Assembly: GCA_027459675.1 (NCBI GenBank)
Contig: DAIDHO010000004.1
Span: 20,654-84,653, forward strand
Direction of reading: 5' to 3'
From: Parachlamydiales bacterium
GTDB taxonomy: Bacteria; Chlamydiota; Chlamydiia; Chlamydiales; Rhabdochlamydiaceae
DNA: 64,000 bases
This document shows, in pieces, positions 26,598-37,473 of the stretch (position 1 is its first letter; every line of letters starts with the position of its first letter). Position numbers and translations under genes: made by a program. The notes below the pieces were generated by a model, which was not told where the DNA came from, ran no database searches, and worked only from the letters and a program-made list of their open reading frames with translations.

Positions 26598-27605
26598 TTA
26601 TTTAGATGAAAGGACCAATCGATACCGCGCTTGATTGTTTTTAAGACGTGCAATTGCTTGGTTGATTTCTGTCATGGGGAAGGTCTCCACTTGAGGGTGG
26701 ATACGGTGTCTTGCTGCAAATTGAAGCATCTCATGCATGTAATAGCGGCTTCCTGTCCCATTTCCACAGAGGGTGCGGTTGCCTGAAATGAGAAGGCGAG
26801 CGGGGATATGAAGATCTGAGCTTGGGATCCCTACAATGCAAAGCTTTCCCATGGGTTTTAGGAGGGAAAGGATAGAAGACCATTCAAGAGAAGCGTGGAC
26901 GGTCGAAAGGATAAAGTCGAACTGAGCAGGTATCCCCATTCCGCCGGGGCTGAGAGTGTTTAATAGAACAAAGTGGTGCGCCCCGAATTGACGAGCTTCG
27001 GGCTCTTTGTCTGGGGTGGTAGAAAAGGCGGTGATTTCACAGCCGAATGCACGCGCAAACTGCACTGCCAAATGCCCCAATCCTCCTATTCCAATCACGG
27101 CAACCGATTGAGGTGCTTGAACTCCATATAATCTCAAAGGAGTATAAACGGTGATCCCTGCACATAATAGGGGGGCTGCAGTTGTAGAAGGAAGCTCAGG
27201 AGGAATAGGATAGGCAAAGCGGTAGTCCACGGTGATTTTATCGGCAAATCCTCCTTGACGATCGACGCAGGTGCGAATCTTGTTGGGACATGAGGGTTCA
27301 TTTTGAGTGAGGCAGTTGTCGCAATTGAGGCAGGCTCCGCATTGCCAGCCAACGCCGATTCGATCACCCACCTTTAGATCTTTAACGTGAGACCCGAGTT
27401 TGGTAATGTATCCGATGATTTCATGACCTGGAACTAAAGGATATTTGGAGATTTTCCAATCGTTCTCAATCAGATGCACATCACTATAACAGAGGCCACA
27501 GCACTCGATTTTAATTTCTACATCAGAAGAGCTCAGTGAGGGAGGAGAATAGGTATAAGGAATAAGCGGACTTTTAGGAGAATGTGCAGCGTACGCATGA
27601 AACAT
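26598..27605 (-). CDS. zinc-dependent alcohol dehydrogenase (YahK/cinnamyl-alcohol type)
   Basis: This medium-chain dehydrogenase is 335 residues long. The catalytic zinc site has CGLCYSDVH and PGHEIIGYI. The structural zinc site has CGACLNC and two further cysteines (CDNC, CPN). The nucleotide-binding loop is GIGGLGHLAVQFA. The pattern fits NADP-dependent aldehyde reductases of the YahK/CAD group, which remove aldehydes. The substrate is unknown. It is followed on the same strand by msrB, which may hint at a shared redox-stress role. Confidence 0.9.
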   Translation of the reverse strand: MFHAYAAHSPKSPLIPYTYSPPSLSSSDVEIKIECCGLCYSDVHLIENDWKISKYPLVPGHEIIGYITKLGSHVKDLKVGDRIGVGWQCGACLNCDNCLTQNEPSCPNKIRTCVDRQGGFADKITVDYRFAYPIPPELPSTTAAPLLCAGITVYTPLRLYGVQAPQSVAVIGIGGLGHLAVQFARAFGCEITAFSTTPDKEPEARQFGAHHFVLLNTLSPGGMGIPAQFDFILSTVHASLEWSSILSLLKPMGKLCIVGIPSSDLHIPARLLISGNRTLCGNGTGSRYYMHEMLQFAARHRIHPQVETFPMTEINQAIARLKNNQARYRLVLSSK

Positions 27606-27623
27606 GAATTTAAGATATCGAGT

Positions 27624-28385
27624 TTAAACAACTTTGGCAATAGATTCTTCAGAATCTACAGGAATGCGATAATTGAAAAAATTCTTAAGAGGGCCCAGAT
27701 AATTTTTAAATTGTTCAGGAACAACGGGTTTCATCACCCGATCCAGAAGATCTTTCAGATTTTCTTTGATGAAAATTTGTTTAACTGCTTCTCCAAGGGC
27801 TGAATTTAACAATTGATCTCCTACATCGCCCCCTTCGCTGCTGATATCTGTGAGCTCGATCTGAGGAATAGATTTAAGTCGTCGGATTTTTCCATCAGTT
27901 TGGTATAAAAGCTCCGCTCTAATGTTGGTCAATAGCAGTCTTTTGATAAGGATAGTTTTATCCGAGGCCCATTTCTTACTCTCTTCTTGCGCGTTTTGCG
28001 CATTAGTCAAAAGAGTGCTCCAGTTGCCTCGGGTCGATTGAGGACTGTCAAATTCAAGGCCAATATAAATATTGCTTACGATAATTTGGTCGATTTGAAT
28101 GTGGTTGTAAAAGTAATGAGCAAGGGGGGCTTGAATTTCTATTTTTTGTGCGGAAAAGGCTTTAGGAAGTTTGAATCCAATAGGATTGTGGATAACAAAT
28201 TGTTCGACTTTAAGAGCATGGGGGGAAAGCTTCATATCCCCAATCTCTACGTCTACTTCCAAACGTTTGGAAAGATTAGAAGCAATTATATCGGGCATCC
28301 GAGACCACAGAAGGAATAAAGAGATGGTTCCTCCGAGGAGGCACAGCAAAATAATACCGAGAATACCTTTAGCGAGCTTCCTCAT
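27624..28385 (-). CDS. AsmA-like membrane-anchored protein
   Basis: The 253-residue protein has one N-terminal membrane helix (residues 8-27, ILGIILLCLLGGTISLFLLW) and then a region resembling the start of AsmA-type proteins: SNLSKRLEVDVEIGDMKLSP and then beta-rich IQIDQIIVSNIYIGLEFDS. AsmA-family proteins act between the inner and outer membranes in lipid transport or assembly. The protein is short and lacks the long AsmA body. Assignment rests on pattern only. It lies 38 bases beyond the groEL terminator and may be transcribed separately. Confidence 0.65.
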   Translation of the reverse strand: MRKLAKGILGIILLCLLGGTISLFLLWSRMPDIIASNLSKRLEVDVEIGDMKLSPHALKVEQFVIHNPIGFKLPKAFSAQKIEIQAPLAHYFYNHIQIDQIIVSNIYIGLEFDSPQSTRGNWSTLLTNAQNAQEESKKWASDKTILIKRLLLTNIRAELLYQTDGKIRRLKSIPQIELTDISSEGGDVGDQLLNSALGEAVKQIFIKENLKDLLDRVMKPVVPEQFKNYLGPLKNFFNYRIPVDSEESIAKVV

Positions 28386-28423
28386 AATGGGGTATTTATC
28401 AAAATATTATTTTAATTCAAAGC

Positions 28424-28459
28424 AAAAAAGAAGCACCTTTCTAAGAAAGGTGCTTCTTT
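28424..28459 (-). terminator. Rho-independent terminator of groESL
   Basis: A perfect 15-bp stem pairs 28427-28441 with 28445-28459 around a 3-base loop. On the minus strand it is followed by a T-run (28424-28429). It lies 13 bases after the groEL stop. Confidence 0.9.
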
Positions 28460-28471
28460 GGGGAAAGGAGA

Positions 28472-30103
<1,632 letters not shown>

Positions 30104-30115
30104 TTACTCCTAAAA

Positions 30116-30427
30116 TTAGTTTACAATTGCCACAATATCTTCAGCTTTTACGATGACGAAATCTTCGTCATTAATTGTCACTTCTTGGCCTGCATACTTA
30201 TCCATTAAGATAATATCCCCCACAGCCACAGGCATTGGGAGAAGTTTGCCTTCTTCTGTCATTTGGCCAGGCCCTATAGCCACGACTTTGGCGGTTTCTT
30301 GTTTTTTCTTTGCAGAATCAGGGAGAATAATCCCGCCTTTTAAAGTTTCTTCTTGCTCTAGACGCTGCGCTACAACGCGGCTTCCAAGAGGGCGAATTGA
30401 TAACTTTTTTTCAGTTTGTTGTGCCAT
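30116..30427 (-). CDS. groES: co-chaperonin GroES
   Basis: GroES is the 10-kDa lid of GroEL. The chain has IRPLGSRVVAQR, the mobile-loop region EQEETLKGGIILPDSAK and then VAVGDIILMDKYAGQEV. Two ATGs lie close together. The first (30433) is too near AGGAG, so I chose 30427, giving 103 residues starting MAQQTEKK. It is the first gene of the groES-groEL operon, behind a CIRCE-like operator. Confidence 0.97.
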   Translation of the reverse strand: MAQQTEKKLSIRPLGSRVVAQRLEQEETLKGGIILPDSAKKKQETAKVVAIGPGQMTEEGKLLPMPVAVGDIILMDKYAGQEVTINDEDFVIVKAEDIVAIVN

Positions 30428-30486
30428 ATTCATCTCCTATCGTAATCAGGTTTTTTGCAATGACTCTATTGTATGTCATGTGAACA

Positions 30487-30515
30487 TTTATAACAAGCAA
30501 GTTAGCAATTGTCAA
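30487..30515 (-). promoter_or_regulatory. groESL housekeeping promoter
   Basis: On the minus strand a perfect TTGACA (30510-30515) and TATAAA (30487-30492) are separated by 17 bases, the consensus sigma70/sigma66 arrangement. It is about 60 bases upstream of the groES start. The -35 box lies inside the CIRCE-like element. Confidence 0.85.
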
Positions 30516-30528
30516 GATCTATTGCTAA
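30502..30528. promoter_or_regulatory. CIRCE-like HrcA operator
   Basis: TTAGCAATT and TATTGCTAA are separated by exactly 9 bases, matching the CIRCE layout TTAGCACTC-N9-GAGTGCTAA with central deviations (ATT/TAT for CTC/GAG). The spacer contains the -35 box of the groESL promoter. HrcA binding would therefore block RNA polymerase, and heat would relieve it. The symmetry and spacing are seen; HrcA control is inferred from chlamydial groESL regulation. Confidence 0.8.
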
Positions 30529-30653
30529 AAAATGCAGATTTGACGGGGAAAAGAAAATTTTGCATGATGAGGATTTCTATTGTAAGGCCTCATATGAAAA
30601 ATTTTTTTTTGATTTTAGGATATCTGAGTCAAATCCAATTGAAGGAGCTAGAA

Positions 30654-32465
30654 ATGAACAGATCTGAGATCCTCGCCCATGATAAATGGAACGTCGAAGC
30701 TTTATACCCTTCAATAGAAATGTGGAATAAAGATTTTAATTTTTGGAAAGAGCAGGGTCCTGGAACGCCCTGGGATCAAATTAAGCATTTGAAAGGTCGT
30801 CTCAAAGAAGGGGCTCCGATCGTGGCTCAGCTTTTACGCCTTTATCTCGAATTGGATCGACACCTGTCTAAGCTCTATGTTTATTCCCATTTAAGGCATG
30901 ACGAAGATGTTGGAAATACAGAGAATAAAGAGGCTCATCTGAAAATCACGACTCTTCAACACGATTTTCGAAAAGACATGGCTTGGATAGAGCCTGAACT
31001 TCTGCAATTATCAGAAGCAGAGCTGCACTCTCTTTTACAAAGCCCTGAAATTAAACCTTACCGATTTTTCTTAGAGAAGATGGTTCGGCTCAAGCCTCAT
31101 ACGTTAGATGCGCCTCAAGAAGAGATGCTCGCCCGTGCAGGCCTTGCGCTGGATACCTCTGAGCGGATCTTTAGTGCCTTTAACAATGCCGACCTTAAAT
31201 TTCCAAAGATTTTAGATGAAAAAGGAGAGTGGCATGAACTCACGCAGGGCACCTATATGATGTATATGGGAAGCCGTGATCGAGTCCTACGAAAAGAAGC
31301 ATTTCAGGCACTGCATAAGACCTACGGTCACTTTCAAAATACGCTCTGTGAATTAATCCATGGACAAGTACAGAAACATTTATTTTATGCAAAATCTCGA
31401 AAATTTAATTCGTGTCTTGAAGCGGCTTTATTTCCTCATCGGATTGATACCAAAGTCTACCGCGCTCTTATTGAAACTGCCCGGGCCCATCTTCCGGTGC
31501 TTCATAACTATATGGCTCTTCGGAAAAAATGGATGGGAGTGGAAGAACTTCATCTCTATGATCTGCGGGCTCCTCTGATTCCTGATGTCGAAATTAAGAT
31601 GGATTTTGAGCAGGCAGCTCATATGATTGTAGAATCGGTGGCCCCTCTAAAGGAGAATTATCAACACATCCTTAAGAAAGGCCTCTTCGAGCAAAGATGG
31701 GTCGACCGGTATGAAAACGAGCGCAAACGATCGGGGGCCTACTCAAGTGGCTGTTATGATAGTTACCCTTACATCCTGATGAACTATCATGGCCGGTTAC
31801 AAGATATCATGACCTTGGCACATGAAGCAGGACATAGCATGCATTCGTACTTTTCCCATAAAAATCAACCTTATCAAGACTCATCTTATGTCATTTTTGT
31901 AGCGGAAGTGGCCTCGACTTTCAATGAGGAGCTCACCCTCATGCATCTTTTGAAAACACTTTCTGATCCCAAAAAGAAAGCCTATCTTATTAACCAAAAA
32001 ATTGACGATCTTCGAAGTACATTCTTCAGGCAAGTGATGTTTGCTGAATTTGAGCTTAAAATCCATGAGAGTGTCGAGCAGGGCATTCCCCTCACGCCTG
32101 ATTATTTGAATAAGATGTACCTTGAACTGAATCGAGATTATTTTGGACCTTCGGTGGTCATTGATGAAGAAATCCAGTACGAATGGGCTCGTATTCCGCA
32201 TTTCTACTACAACTTCTATGTGTATCAATATGCAACGGGAATTTCGGCTGCATATGCATTGGTTAAAAAAGTTCTCAAAGAGGGGCCCGAGGATTATTTG
32301 GAATTTCTATCTGCAGGAGGAAGCAGATATCCATTGGAAATTCTAAAGAAAGCGGGAGTGGATATGACAACTCCAGACCCTATTCGAGAAATAATGAAGC
32401 GATTTGAGGAGTTAACGCGGGAGTTGGAAGGGGCTCTTAACCCACCCCTTTTAGAGATAAACTAA
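30654..32465 (+). CDS. pepF: oligoendopeptidase F-type M3B metallopeptidase
   Basis: PepF cleaves short cytosolic peptides. The 603-residue protein has the zinc motif HEAGH (His390, Glu391, His394) in LAHEAGHSMHSYF, followed by the downstream Glu in FVAEVASTFNEEL. The frame is open far upstream across the groES promoter, but ATG at 30654 has GAAGGAG 6 bases before it and gives the normal N-terminus. It is divergent from groESL, and the same three genes are neighbours in Chlamydia. Confidence 0.95.
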   Translation: MNRSEILAHDKWNVEALYPSIEMWNKDFNFWKEQGPGTPWDQIKHLKGRLKEGAPIVAQLLRLYLELDRHLSKLYVYSHLRHDEDVGNTENKEAHLKITTLQHDFRKDMAWIEPELLQLSEAELHSLLQSPEIKPYRFFLEKMVRLKPHTLDAPQEEMLARAGLALDTSERIFSAFNNADLKFPKILDEKGEWHELTQGTYMMYMGSRDRVLRKEAFQALHKTYGHFQNTLCELIHGQVQKHLFYAKSRKFNSCLEAALFPHRIDTKVYRALIETARAHLPVLHNYMALRKKWMGVEELHLYDLRAPLIPDVEIKMDFEQAAHMIVESVAPLKENYQHILKKGLFEQRWVDRYENERKRSGAYSSGCYDSYPYILMNYHGRLQDIMTLAHEAGHSMHSYFSHKNQPYQDSSYVIFVAEVASTFNEELTLMHLLKTLSDPKKKAYLINQKIDDLRSTFFRQVMFAEFELKIHESVEQGIPLTPDYLNKMYLELNRDYFGPSVVIDEEIQYEWARIPHFYYNFYVYQYATGISAAYALVKKVLKEGPEDYLEFLSAGGSRYPLEILKKAGVDMTTPDPIREIMKRFEELTRELEGALNPPLLEIN

Positions 32466-32526
32466 AAAAAGAAGTTGCTTCTAAAATCCAATCCAAGGTA
32501 TTGATTTGTGATCAAATTGGGAAATC

Positions 32527-32805
32527 ATGAATAAAAAATTTATAGATACGTTTACAGTTATTAACGATAAAGGGCTTCACACACGCCCTTGTACAGAGTT
32601 GGTGAAATGTGCAACAGCTTTTAGATCGCAGGTGACGCTTCATTATGCGGGTATTAGTGTGAACGCAAAATCGCTTCTCGGCATATTAATGCTTGCCGCA
32701 GCGCGAGGAGCCCAAGTCACCGTGGAAGCGGAGGGTGAAGACGCCGAAGATGCGGTTCGCTCTATCCTTGAGCTTGCTAGCAACCAATTCGATATCAAGT
32801 ATTAG
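32527..32805 (+). CDS. ptsH: phosphocarrier protein HPr
   Basis: HPr carries phosphate from enzyme I in the phosphotransferase system. Active His18 is in GLHTRPCTELV, and the regulatory Ser49 is in NAKSLLGILML, so HPr kinase control is possible. The 92-residue chain is complete. No ptsI or sugar permease gene is adjacent, unlike the ptsH-ptsI pair I recall from C. trachomatis. HPr may serve a regulatory role. Confidence 0.95.
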   Translation: MNKKFIDTFTVINDKGLHTRPCTELVKCATAFRSQVTLHYAGISVNAKSLLGILMLAAARGAQVTVEAEGEDAEDAVRSILELASNQFDIKY

Positions 32806-32810
32806 GCCTA

Positions 32811-33227
32811 TTAGATAGCGTCGTCCACGGCGACAGTTGTAAGCAGGACCTCGCGGGTGCAGAAAAGGGGAATTTTGAGCGTGAGGGCAAGGATAACGCA
32901 ATCACTAGGCCGCGCATCCACTTCAAGGATTTGCTTCTGGTCTCCGAGAGGTTGTTCTAAGAATAGGCGTGCAAAGTAAGTAGTATCTTGGACATCGTTA
33001 ATCACTACCTGAAGAATTTTGGCTCCCAGTCCTTTGAAAATGTGTTCGAAAAGATCAAAGGTGCTAGGACGGCTAGGATGGGCTTGCCCCACTTGAAGCT
33101 GGAGGTGATAGCCGACCTGCGGATCTGCGTAGATGGCAAACTTTTTCTCGGCAGTACCTAAAATCATGACAGTATAGGATCGGGACTGGAGCACCTTATG
33201 AAAGGTTAAAGGGACGAGCTCACTCAT
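32811..33227 (-). CDS. bifunctional nuclease (BFN/DUF151) domain protein
   Basis: The 138-residue protein fits the DUF151 family: VMILGTAEKKFAIYADPQVG, then HIFKGLGAKILQVVINDVQDTTYFARL-like segments and the hallmark DARPSDCVILAL. Plant BFN members have DNase and RNase activity; bacterial roles are unclear. It is convergent with ptsH (5-base gap) and lies 24 bases after rpiA on the same strand, so the two probably form an operon. Confidence 0.88.
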   Translation of the reverse strand: MSELVPLTFHKVLQSRSYTVMILGTAEKKFAIYADPQVGYHLQLQVGQAHPSRPSTFDLFEHIFKGLGAKILQVVINDVQDTTYFARLFLEQPLGDQKQILEVDARPSDCVILALTLKIPLFCTREVLLTTVAVDDAI

Positions 33228-33251
33228 GATTTCTATTTATATTAAAAAGGA

Positions 33252-33923
33252 TTACTGTACAACCACCGAACCGTCTTTAAATCCGATGATAACACGCCCT
33301 GCTTGGTTTTGAAAAAAGCCTGTTTCCACCACCCCTGACGTAGCGCGGATACGAAAATGGTCTTGTTCAATAGAATGAGAAGGAGAGAGGAGAATATCAT
33401 AAATATAATTGTGATTCTCTGTTATCCAGGGTAGGCCATCCGATTGCAATCGGAGAACCCCTTGGTATCCAAGCTGCTGAAGGTGGTAAAGCGTCGCTGA
33501 AAGGCCGAAAGGAATCACCTCGATCGGTAAAGGTTTTGTTCCCAGTTTAGAAACGAGCTTGGTTTCATCAATGACCACAATCATCTCCCGACTCATCCGC
33601 GCTAAAATTTTTTCTCTTAGAAGAGCTCCGCCTGCCCCTTTAATCATTTGCTTTTGAGGGTCAATCTCATCGGCTCCATCGACGTAAAGGTCGAGGGATT
33701 GCAAGGTGCTTGGGTCGAGTACAGGAAGACCCCCTTTGTGGGCGAGAAGTTGGGATTGAATAGAACTGGCAACGACTTGAATTTGGAGTCCTTGCTGATA
33801 GTGTTTGATGAGAGCCTCAATGAAATAGGTGGCTGTCGAACCTGTTCCTAGTCCCACGATCATCCCGTTTTTCACTACTGTCGCAGCTTTCTCAGCAGCA
33901 GCTCTTTTACACGCTTCCATCAT
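33252..33923 (-). CDS. rpiA: ribose-5-phosphate isomerase A
   Basis: RpiA interconverts ribose-5-P and ribulose-5-P in the pentose phosphate pathway. The 223-residue enzyme has the phosphate loop GLGTGSTATYF, then LYVDGADEID and KGAGGALLREKILA with the catalytic Asp-Glu region. The start is at the first of two adjacent ATG codons; the second is equally possible. Confidence 0.96.
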   Translation of the reverse strand: MMEACKRAAAEKAATVVKNGMIVGLGTGSTATYFIEALIKHYQQGLQIQVVASSIQSQLLAHKGGLPVLDPSTLQSLDLYVDGADEIDPQKQMIKGAGGALLREKILARMSREMIVVIDETKLVSKLGTKPLPIEVIPFGLSATLYHLQQLGYQGVLRLQSDGLPWITENHNYIYDILLSPSHSIEQDHFRIRATSGVVETGFFQNQAGRVIIGFKDGSVVVQ

Positions 33924-33998
33924 TTTGTCTCATTTTATCCGACGCAGAGACTCTTGATCAATAAAATTTCAAGTAGAGAGGAAGGAGGTCTGAAATAG

Positions 33999-34367
33999 AT
34001 GCTAAAGAGGGTTGAACAAAATACAGAAGGAACCTATATTCCAGGACGACAGGAGCAACGCATGTCATCAGGTTTAAGAAAAAGTTTATTAATGATCGCA
34101 GAAGAGAGTGAAAAAACTAAGAAAGCACGTAAAAAGTTGAAATCCAAGCTTGATGGTACTGATAAAAAAATGACTGAAAAAGCCATCAAAGATAAATCTT
34201 TACAAATTGCGGGATGGATTGAAAGACATTTGCCCGATCGAATTTCGGTTGAAAAAGAGATTTCTCTCTTCGATCAAAATCGGAATTCAGCCAAAATGAG
34301 TCGTGTCATTGAAAAAATGGCTCAGGAATTATCAATAGAGCTACAAAATCAAAAGAGAAATAAATGA
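33999..34367 (+). CDS. hypothetical basic helical protein upstream of tyrS
   Basis: I do not recognise this 122-residue protein. It is Lys-rich (KKARKKLKSKL, KKMTEKAIKDK) and predicted to be helical, with no membrane segment. A second ATG (MSSGLRK) 21 codons in is possible. AAGGAGG lies upstream of the first ATG, supporting it. The stop overlaps the tyrS start by 4 bases (ATGA), so the two are translationally coupled. A nucleic-acid-binding role would fit the charge but is speculative. Confidence 0.75.
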   Translation: MLKRVEQNTEGTYIPGRQEQRMSSGLRKSLLMIAEESEKTKKARKKLKSKLDGTDKKMTEKAIKDKSLQIAGWIERHLPDRISVEKEISLFDQNRNSAKMSRVIEKMAQELSIELQNQKRNK

Positions 34368-35614
34368 ACAATGTAATAGATTGCTTAAAAGAGCGGGGAA
34401 TTATAGAGGCCACAACAAGTGAAGAATTGAGATCGATCTGTGAAAAACCTATTAAGCTTTATATCGGATTTGATCCTACAGCTGACTCTCTTCATTTGGG
34501 AAATCTGGTGGGTATTATGGTTCTCAAATGGTTTGAAACGTTCGGACATACGCCTGTCGTTGTGTTGGGAGGTGCGACGGGAAGAATTGGGGATCCTTCT
34601 GGCAAGAGTAATGAGAGGGTTCTTTTAGAGGCTGAAACCATTGAAAGAAATATCAGTTGCATTCGGAGACATTTCGATCACATTCTCAATAAACCTTTAA
34701 TGTTCAATAACGACTCTTGGTTTTCAAATTATTCATTCATCGACTTCTTACGTGATATTGGGAAACATTTCAGAGTGAATATAATGCTGAACAAAGATAG
34801 CGTGAAGAGTCGTCTCGAATCAGAAGAGGGGATTTCATTTACCGAGTTTAGCTATCAACTCCTGCAGAGTTACGATTTCTATTATCTTTATCAACAAGGG
34901 GTGATTTTGCAAGCAGGAGGAAGTGATCAGTGGGGTAATATTACAGCCGGAACTGAACTGATTCGGAAATTGTTAGGTCACACTGCATATGGACTTACTT
35001 ACCCCCTTTTAACCCGCAGTGATGGCAAAAAAATTGGAAAAACAGAAGAAGGGGCTATTTGGCTTGCTCCTGAAAAAACCTCTCCGTATGAACTTTATCA
35101 ATATCTTTTCAGGATGCCTGATGCTGATGTGATTAAACTGATGCGAATGCTCACCCTGATGAAAATGGATGAAATTCGGGAGTGGGAAAAAAAGCTTAAG
35201 GAGCCCAATTATGTTCCAAATAGCGCCCAGAAAAAGCTCGCTGAGGAACTTGTCAGATTCTTACACGGGAATGAAGGGCTCCATTCTGCCTTGCGTGCAA
35301 CGGAGGCCGCAGCACCCGGTCATCAAACAGAGCTGAGTCCCGCTGTTTTCCGCCGAATGATGAAAGATCTTCCTTATATCACTCTTTCTAAAAATGAGGT
35401 CATCGATAAGAAATATGCCGATATCGCGGTTCAAAGTGGACTTGTGACAAGCAAAGGAGAAGCCACAAGACTCGTGGCTCAAGGAGGAGCTTACCTCAAC
35501 AATGCGCGTGTGGAAGATGCCCATCTTTGCTTGCAAGATTCTCATTTGATTGGGGGAGAATTTATCTTGATGGCTGCAGGGAAAAAAAAGAAAATTCTCC
35601 TACACATTATTTAA
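34364..35614 (+). CDS. tyrS: tyrosyl-tRNA synthetase
   Basis: This class I synthetase charges tRNA-Tyr. The HIGH-like motif is HLGN in ADSLHLGNLVG, the tyrosine pocket has QAGGSDQWGNITAG, and the KMSKS-like loop is KKIGKTEEG. The C-terminal S4-like RNA-binding domain has SKGEATRLVAQGGAYLNN. The 416 residues match bacterial TyrRS. Its ATG overlaps the stop of the small upstream gene. Confidence 0.97.
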   Translation: MNNVIDCLKERGIIEATTSEELRSICEKPIKLYIGFDPTADSLHLGNLVGIMVLKWFETFGHTPVVVLGGATGRIGDPSGKSNERVLLEAETIERNISCIRRHFDHILNKPLMFNNDSWFSNYSFIDFLRDIGKHFRVNIMLNKDSVKSRLESEEGISFTEFSYQLLQSYDFYYLYQQGVILQAGGSDQWGNITAGTELIRKLLGHTAYGLTYPLLTRSDGKKIGKTEEGAIWLAPEKTSPYELYQYLFRMPDADVIKLMRMLTLMKMDEIREWEKKLKEPNYVPNSAQKKLAEELVRFLHGNEGLHSALRATEAAAPGHQTELSPAVFRRMMKDLPYITLSKNEVIDKKYADIAVQSGLVTSKGEATRLVAQGGAYLNNARVEDAHLCLQDSHLIGGEFILMAAGKKKKILLHII

Positions 35615-35748
35615 ATTTTTTAGAAAAAACTTGCCTGAAAATCAACAGGATACAACAATGGGGCTCAAGTGGGCCTTCCATCCTATAGAGTGGTTCTAGA
35701 GAAAAAGCGGCTCGCTCAAAAAGAGTTAAATCTGGAGATAAAGAGGGT

Positions 35749-36063
35749 ATGGCTACGATCACCAAAAAAGAATTGGTTACTAAAATCTCGCAAACACTGA
35801 GAATTCATCCTAATGAAGTGCGAAATGTGATCCAATCGTTTCTAGATGAAATGACAGAATTCCTAGCTAAAGGAGATCGTTTAGAATTTCGTGATTTTGG
35901 AGTGTTTGAGATTGTGGAACGGAAACAAAAGATCGGTCGTAATCCCAAGAATGCATCGGTTGCCATTGTGATCCCTGCCCGTGCTGCTGTAAAATTTACT
36001 CCGGGCAAAAAAATGAAAAAAGTAATCGAACAATTACCTGTTCCACCCAAGACGGTTTCATAG
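35749..36063 (+). CDS. HU/IHF-family DNA-binding protein
   Basis: This nucleoid-associated protein of 104 residues has TKKELVTKISQTL, the beta-arm region GRNPKNASVAIVIPARAAVKFTPGK and a 15-residue tail. It bends DNA as a dimer. The equivalent Chlamydia gene is annotated himD/ihfA (CT267) and is followed by a CT266-like gene and accA, as here. ATG follows AGAGGG. An upstream TTGCCT could be part of a promoter. Confidence 0.93.
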   Translation: MATITKKELVTKISQTLRIHPNEVRNVIQSFLDEMTEFLAKGDRLEFRDFGVFEIVERKQKIGRNPKNASVAIVIPARAAVKFTPGKKMKKVIEQLPVPPKTVS

Positions 36064-36077
36064 AGGTTGTTTAGAGG

Positions 36078-37361
36078 TTGTTGCCTAATACAGCACTAAA
36101 GCACGCACGATATGCAGAAGAAATAGATCACTATCTTTTTCTGTTAAAAGATTTAGTTTGGAAAATCTTACAAGATGCAGAAGAGTTTTCTTCTTTGAAG
36201 AAACGTTTTGGAGAGCTTTTCAAACAAGGTTATCCCCCAGGACTTCAACTTCCTAGGGCCTATTTAGCGCTTATCGCTCATCTTCTTCATCTAGATCCCG
36301 CTCTCATCGTGCCTGAGCAATTTCCCAATGGAACGGCCCTTTTAGACACGCAAGGACTAAGTCAGTCCCGACAAATTCCTGAACCGATGGAACTTGCCCA
36401 ACTGGGGATTCTTTGGATGATTTTAGGAGTTCGGCTTAACAATGAAGTTTTGCAAAGAGCAGGTCTTAAAATTGCAGTATGGCAAGCTCATCTTCTAGAT
36501 AGCCAAGGAAGGCCTCATCTCTCTATTTGGTCGCGTGCTCAAACCTTCCGCCCTTCCCATTTTTATCACTGGAACTACGTTTTATTTTCCATTGCTTATC
36601 GGCTTACCGGAGAAAAGGGGTTTTTAAAAATCGCAGAACTTACTCAAAAAGAGGTATGGGATCCCATTGCATTCCCTATGAGCCTTTTACCCCTGGTTCC
36701 TTCTAAAATACCTCCCCCTATCCCACATTTCTACCATCCTTTTGCAGAAGAAATCACAGTAGGTATGATGAAATTTACTACAGCTGACATGAGTTTAATA
36801 GCCCACCTGAGTGGATGGAATTCAGGTCTTTTTTCCTGTCATAAGCAAGAGGTTGCTCTTGTTAATGCAGGTCCTCAAGTCGGTTCGTTTGATGACTTAA
36901 CCCATTTTGGAATTACAAGGACATGGGGGGTCAAACCCCGCTCTTTCCAAGAAATGAACTGGGAAAAGACAGCTTACCATTGCCATCTCAAAGGATGGAC
37001 CCAGTTGCATGCTCTGCCGTTTTGGCTAGAGCTGGATGTACAGCTTCAAGCAGGCCATGCAAATTTGAAAGCGACTCTCCAAGACAAAGAGTTTCCAGAA
37101 TCTTTAAGCATGGTTCTGTTTCTAAAGTGTAATAAACTTATTTTAGGGGGGAAACATTCCTTAGAAATGGGAACTTTAGAAAGGTATGAAGGCAAAGCTC
37201 TTCCCTTGGAGCTGCAAGGAACGAAAGAAAAAATGGCCTTACATCCTGACCCCTCTTTAACCATGCAAGTTATTCCTTTGTCAGGGGGAGATCATTTTTG
37301 GGGAGCCCATTTTCTGGTCGCCTTCTCTTTTGGACCTTCCTTTAGCCTTACCATCAAATAA
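36078..37361 (+). CDS. conserved chlamydial hypothetical protein (CT266-like position)
   Basis: I cannot name a domain for this 427-residue protein. The N-terminal half is helical (SRQIPEPMELAQLGILWMI; FHWNYVLFSIAYRLTGEKG-like alpha-toroid pattern), and the C-terminal half is beta-rich (VALVNAGPQVGSFDDLTHF). It resembles a sugar-active or heparinase-like layout only in outline. No signal peptide is clear. The start is TTG at 36078 or the next TTG at 36081, after a tandem TTAGAGGTTG-like sequence that supplies the ribosome-binding site. It sits between the HU gene and accA, as CT266 does in C. trachomatis. Confidence 0.75.
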   Translation: MLPNTALKHARYAEEIDHYLFLLKDLVWKILQDAEEFSSLKKRFGELFKQGYPPGLQLPRAYLALIAHLLHLDPALIVPEQFPNGTALLDTQGLSQSRQIPEPMELAQLGILWMILGVRLNNEVLQRAGLKIAVWQAHLLDSQGRPHLSIWSRAQTFRPSHFYHWNYVLFSIAYRLTGEKGFLKIAELTQKEVWDPIAFPMSLLPLVPSKIPPPIPHFYHPFAEEITVGMMKFTTADMSLIAHLSGWNSGLFSCHKQEVALVNAGPQVGSFDDLTHFGITRTWGVKPRSFQEMNWEKTAYHCHLKGWTQLHALPFWLELDVQLQAGHANLKATLQDKEFPESLSMVLFLKCNKLILGGKHSLEMGTLERYEGKALPLELQGTKEKMALHPDPSLTMQVIPLSGGDHFWGAHFLVAFSFGPSFSLTIK

Positions 37362-37473
37362 CTTAACACTGTCTTTCGTCCTTTTCTAATCAAAGTAAAA
37401 TTTTTAATAATTTGAAACAAACGATTTCATCGTGTATCATAGCCTTATTCCTGGTTTTATAAGGAGAAGAGGA

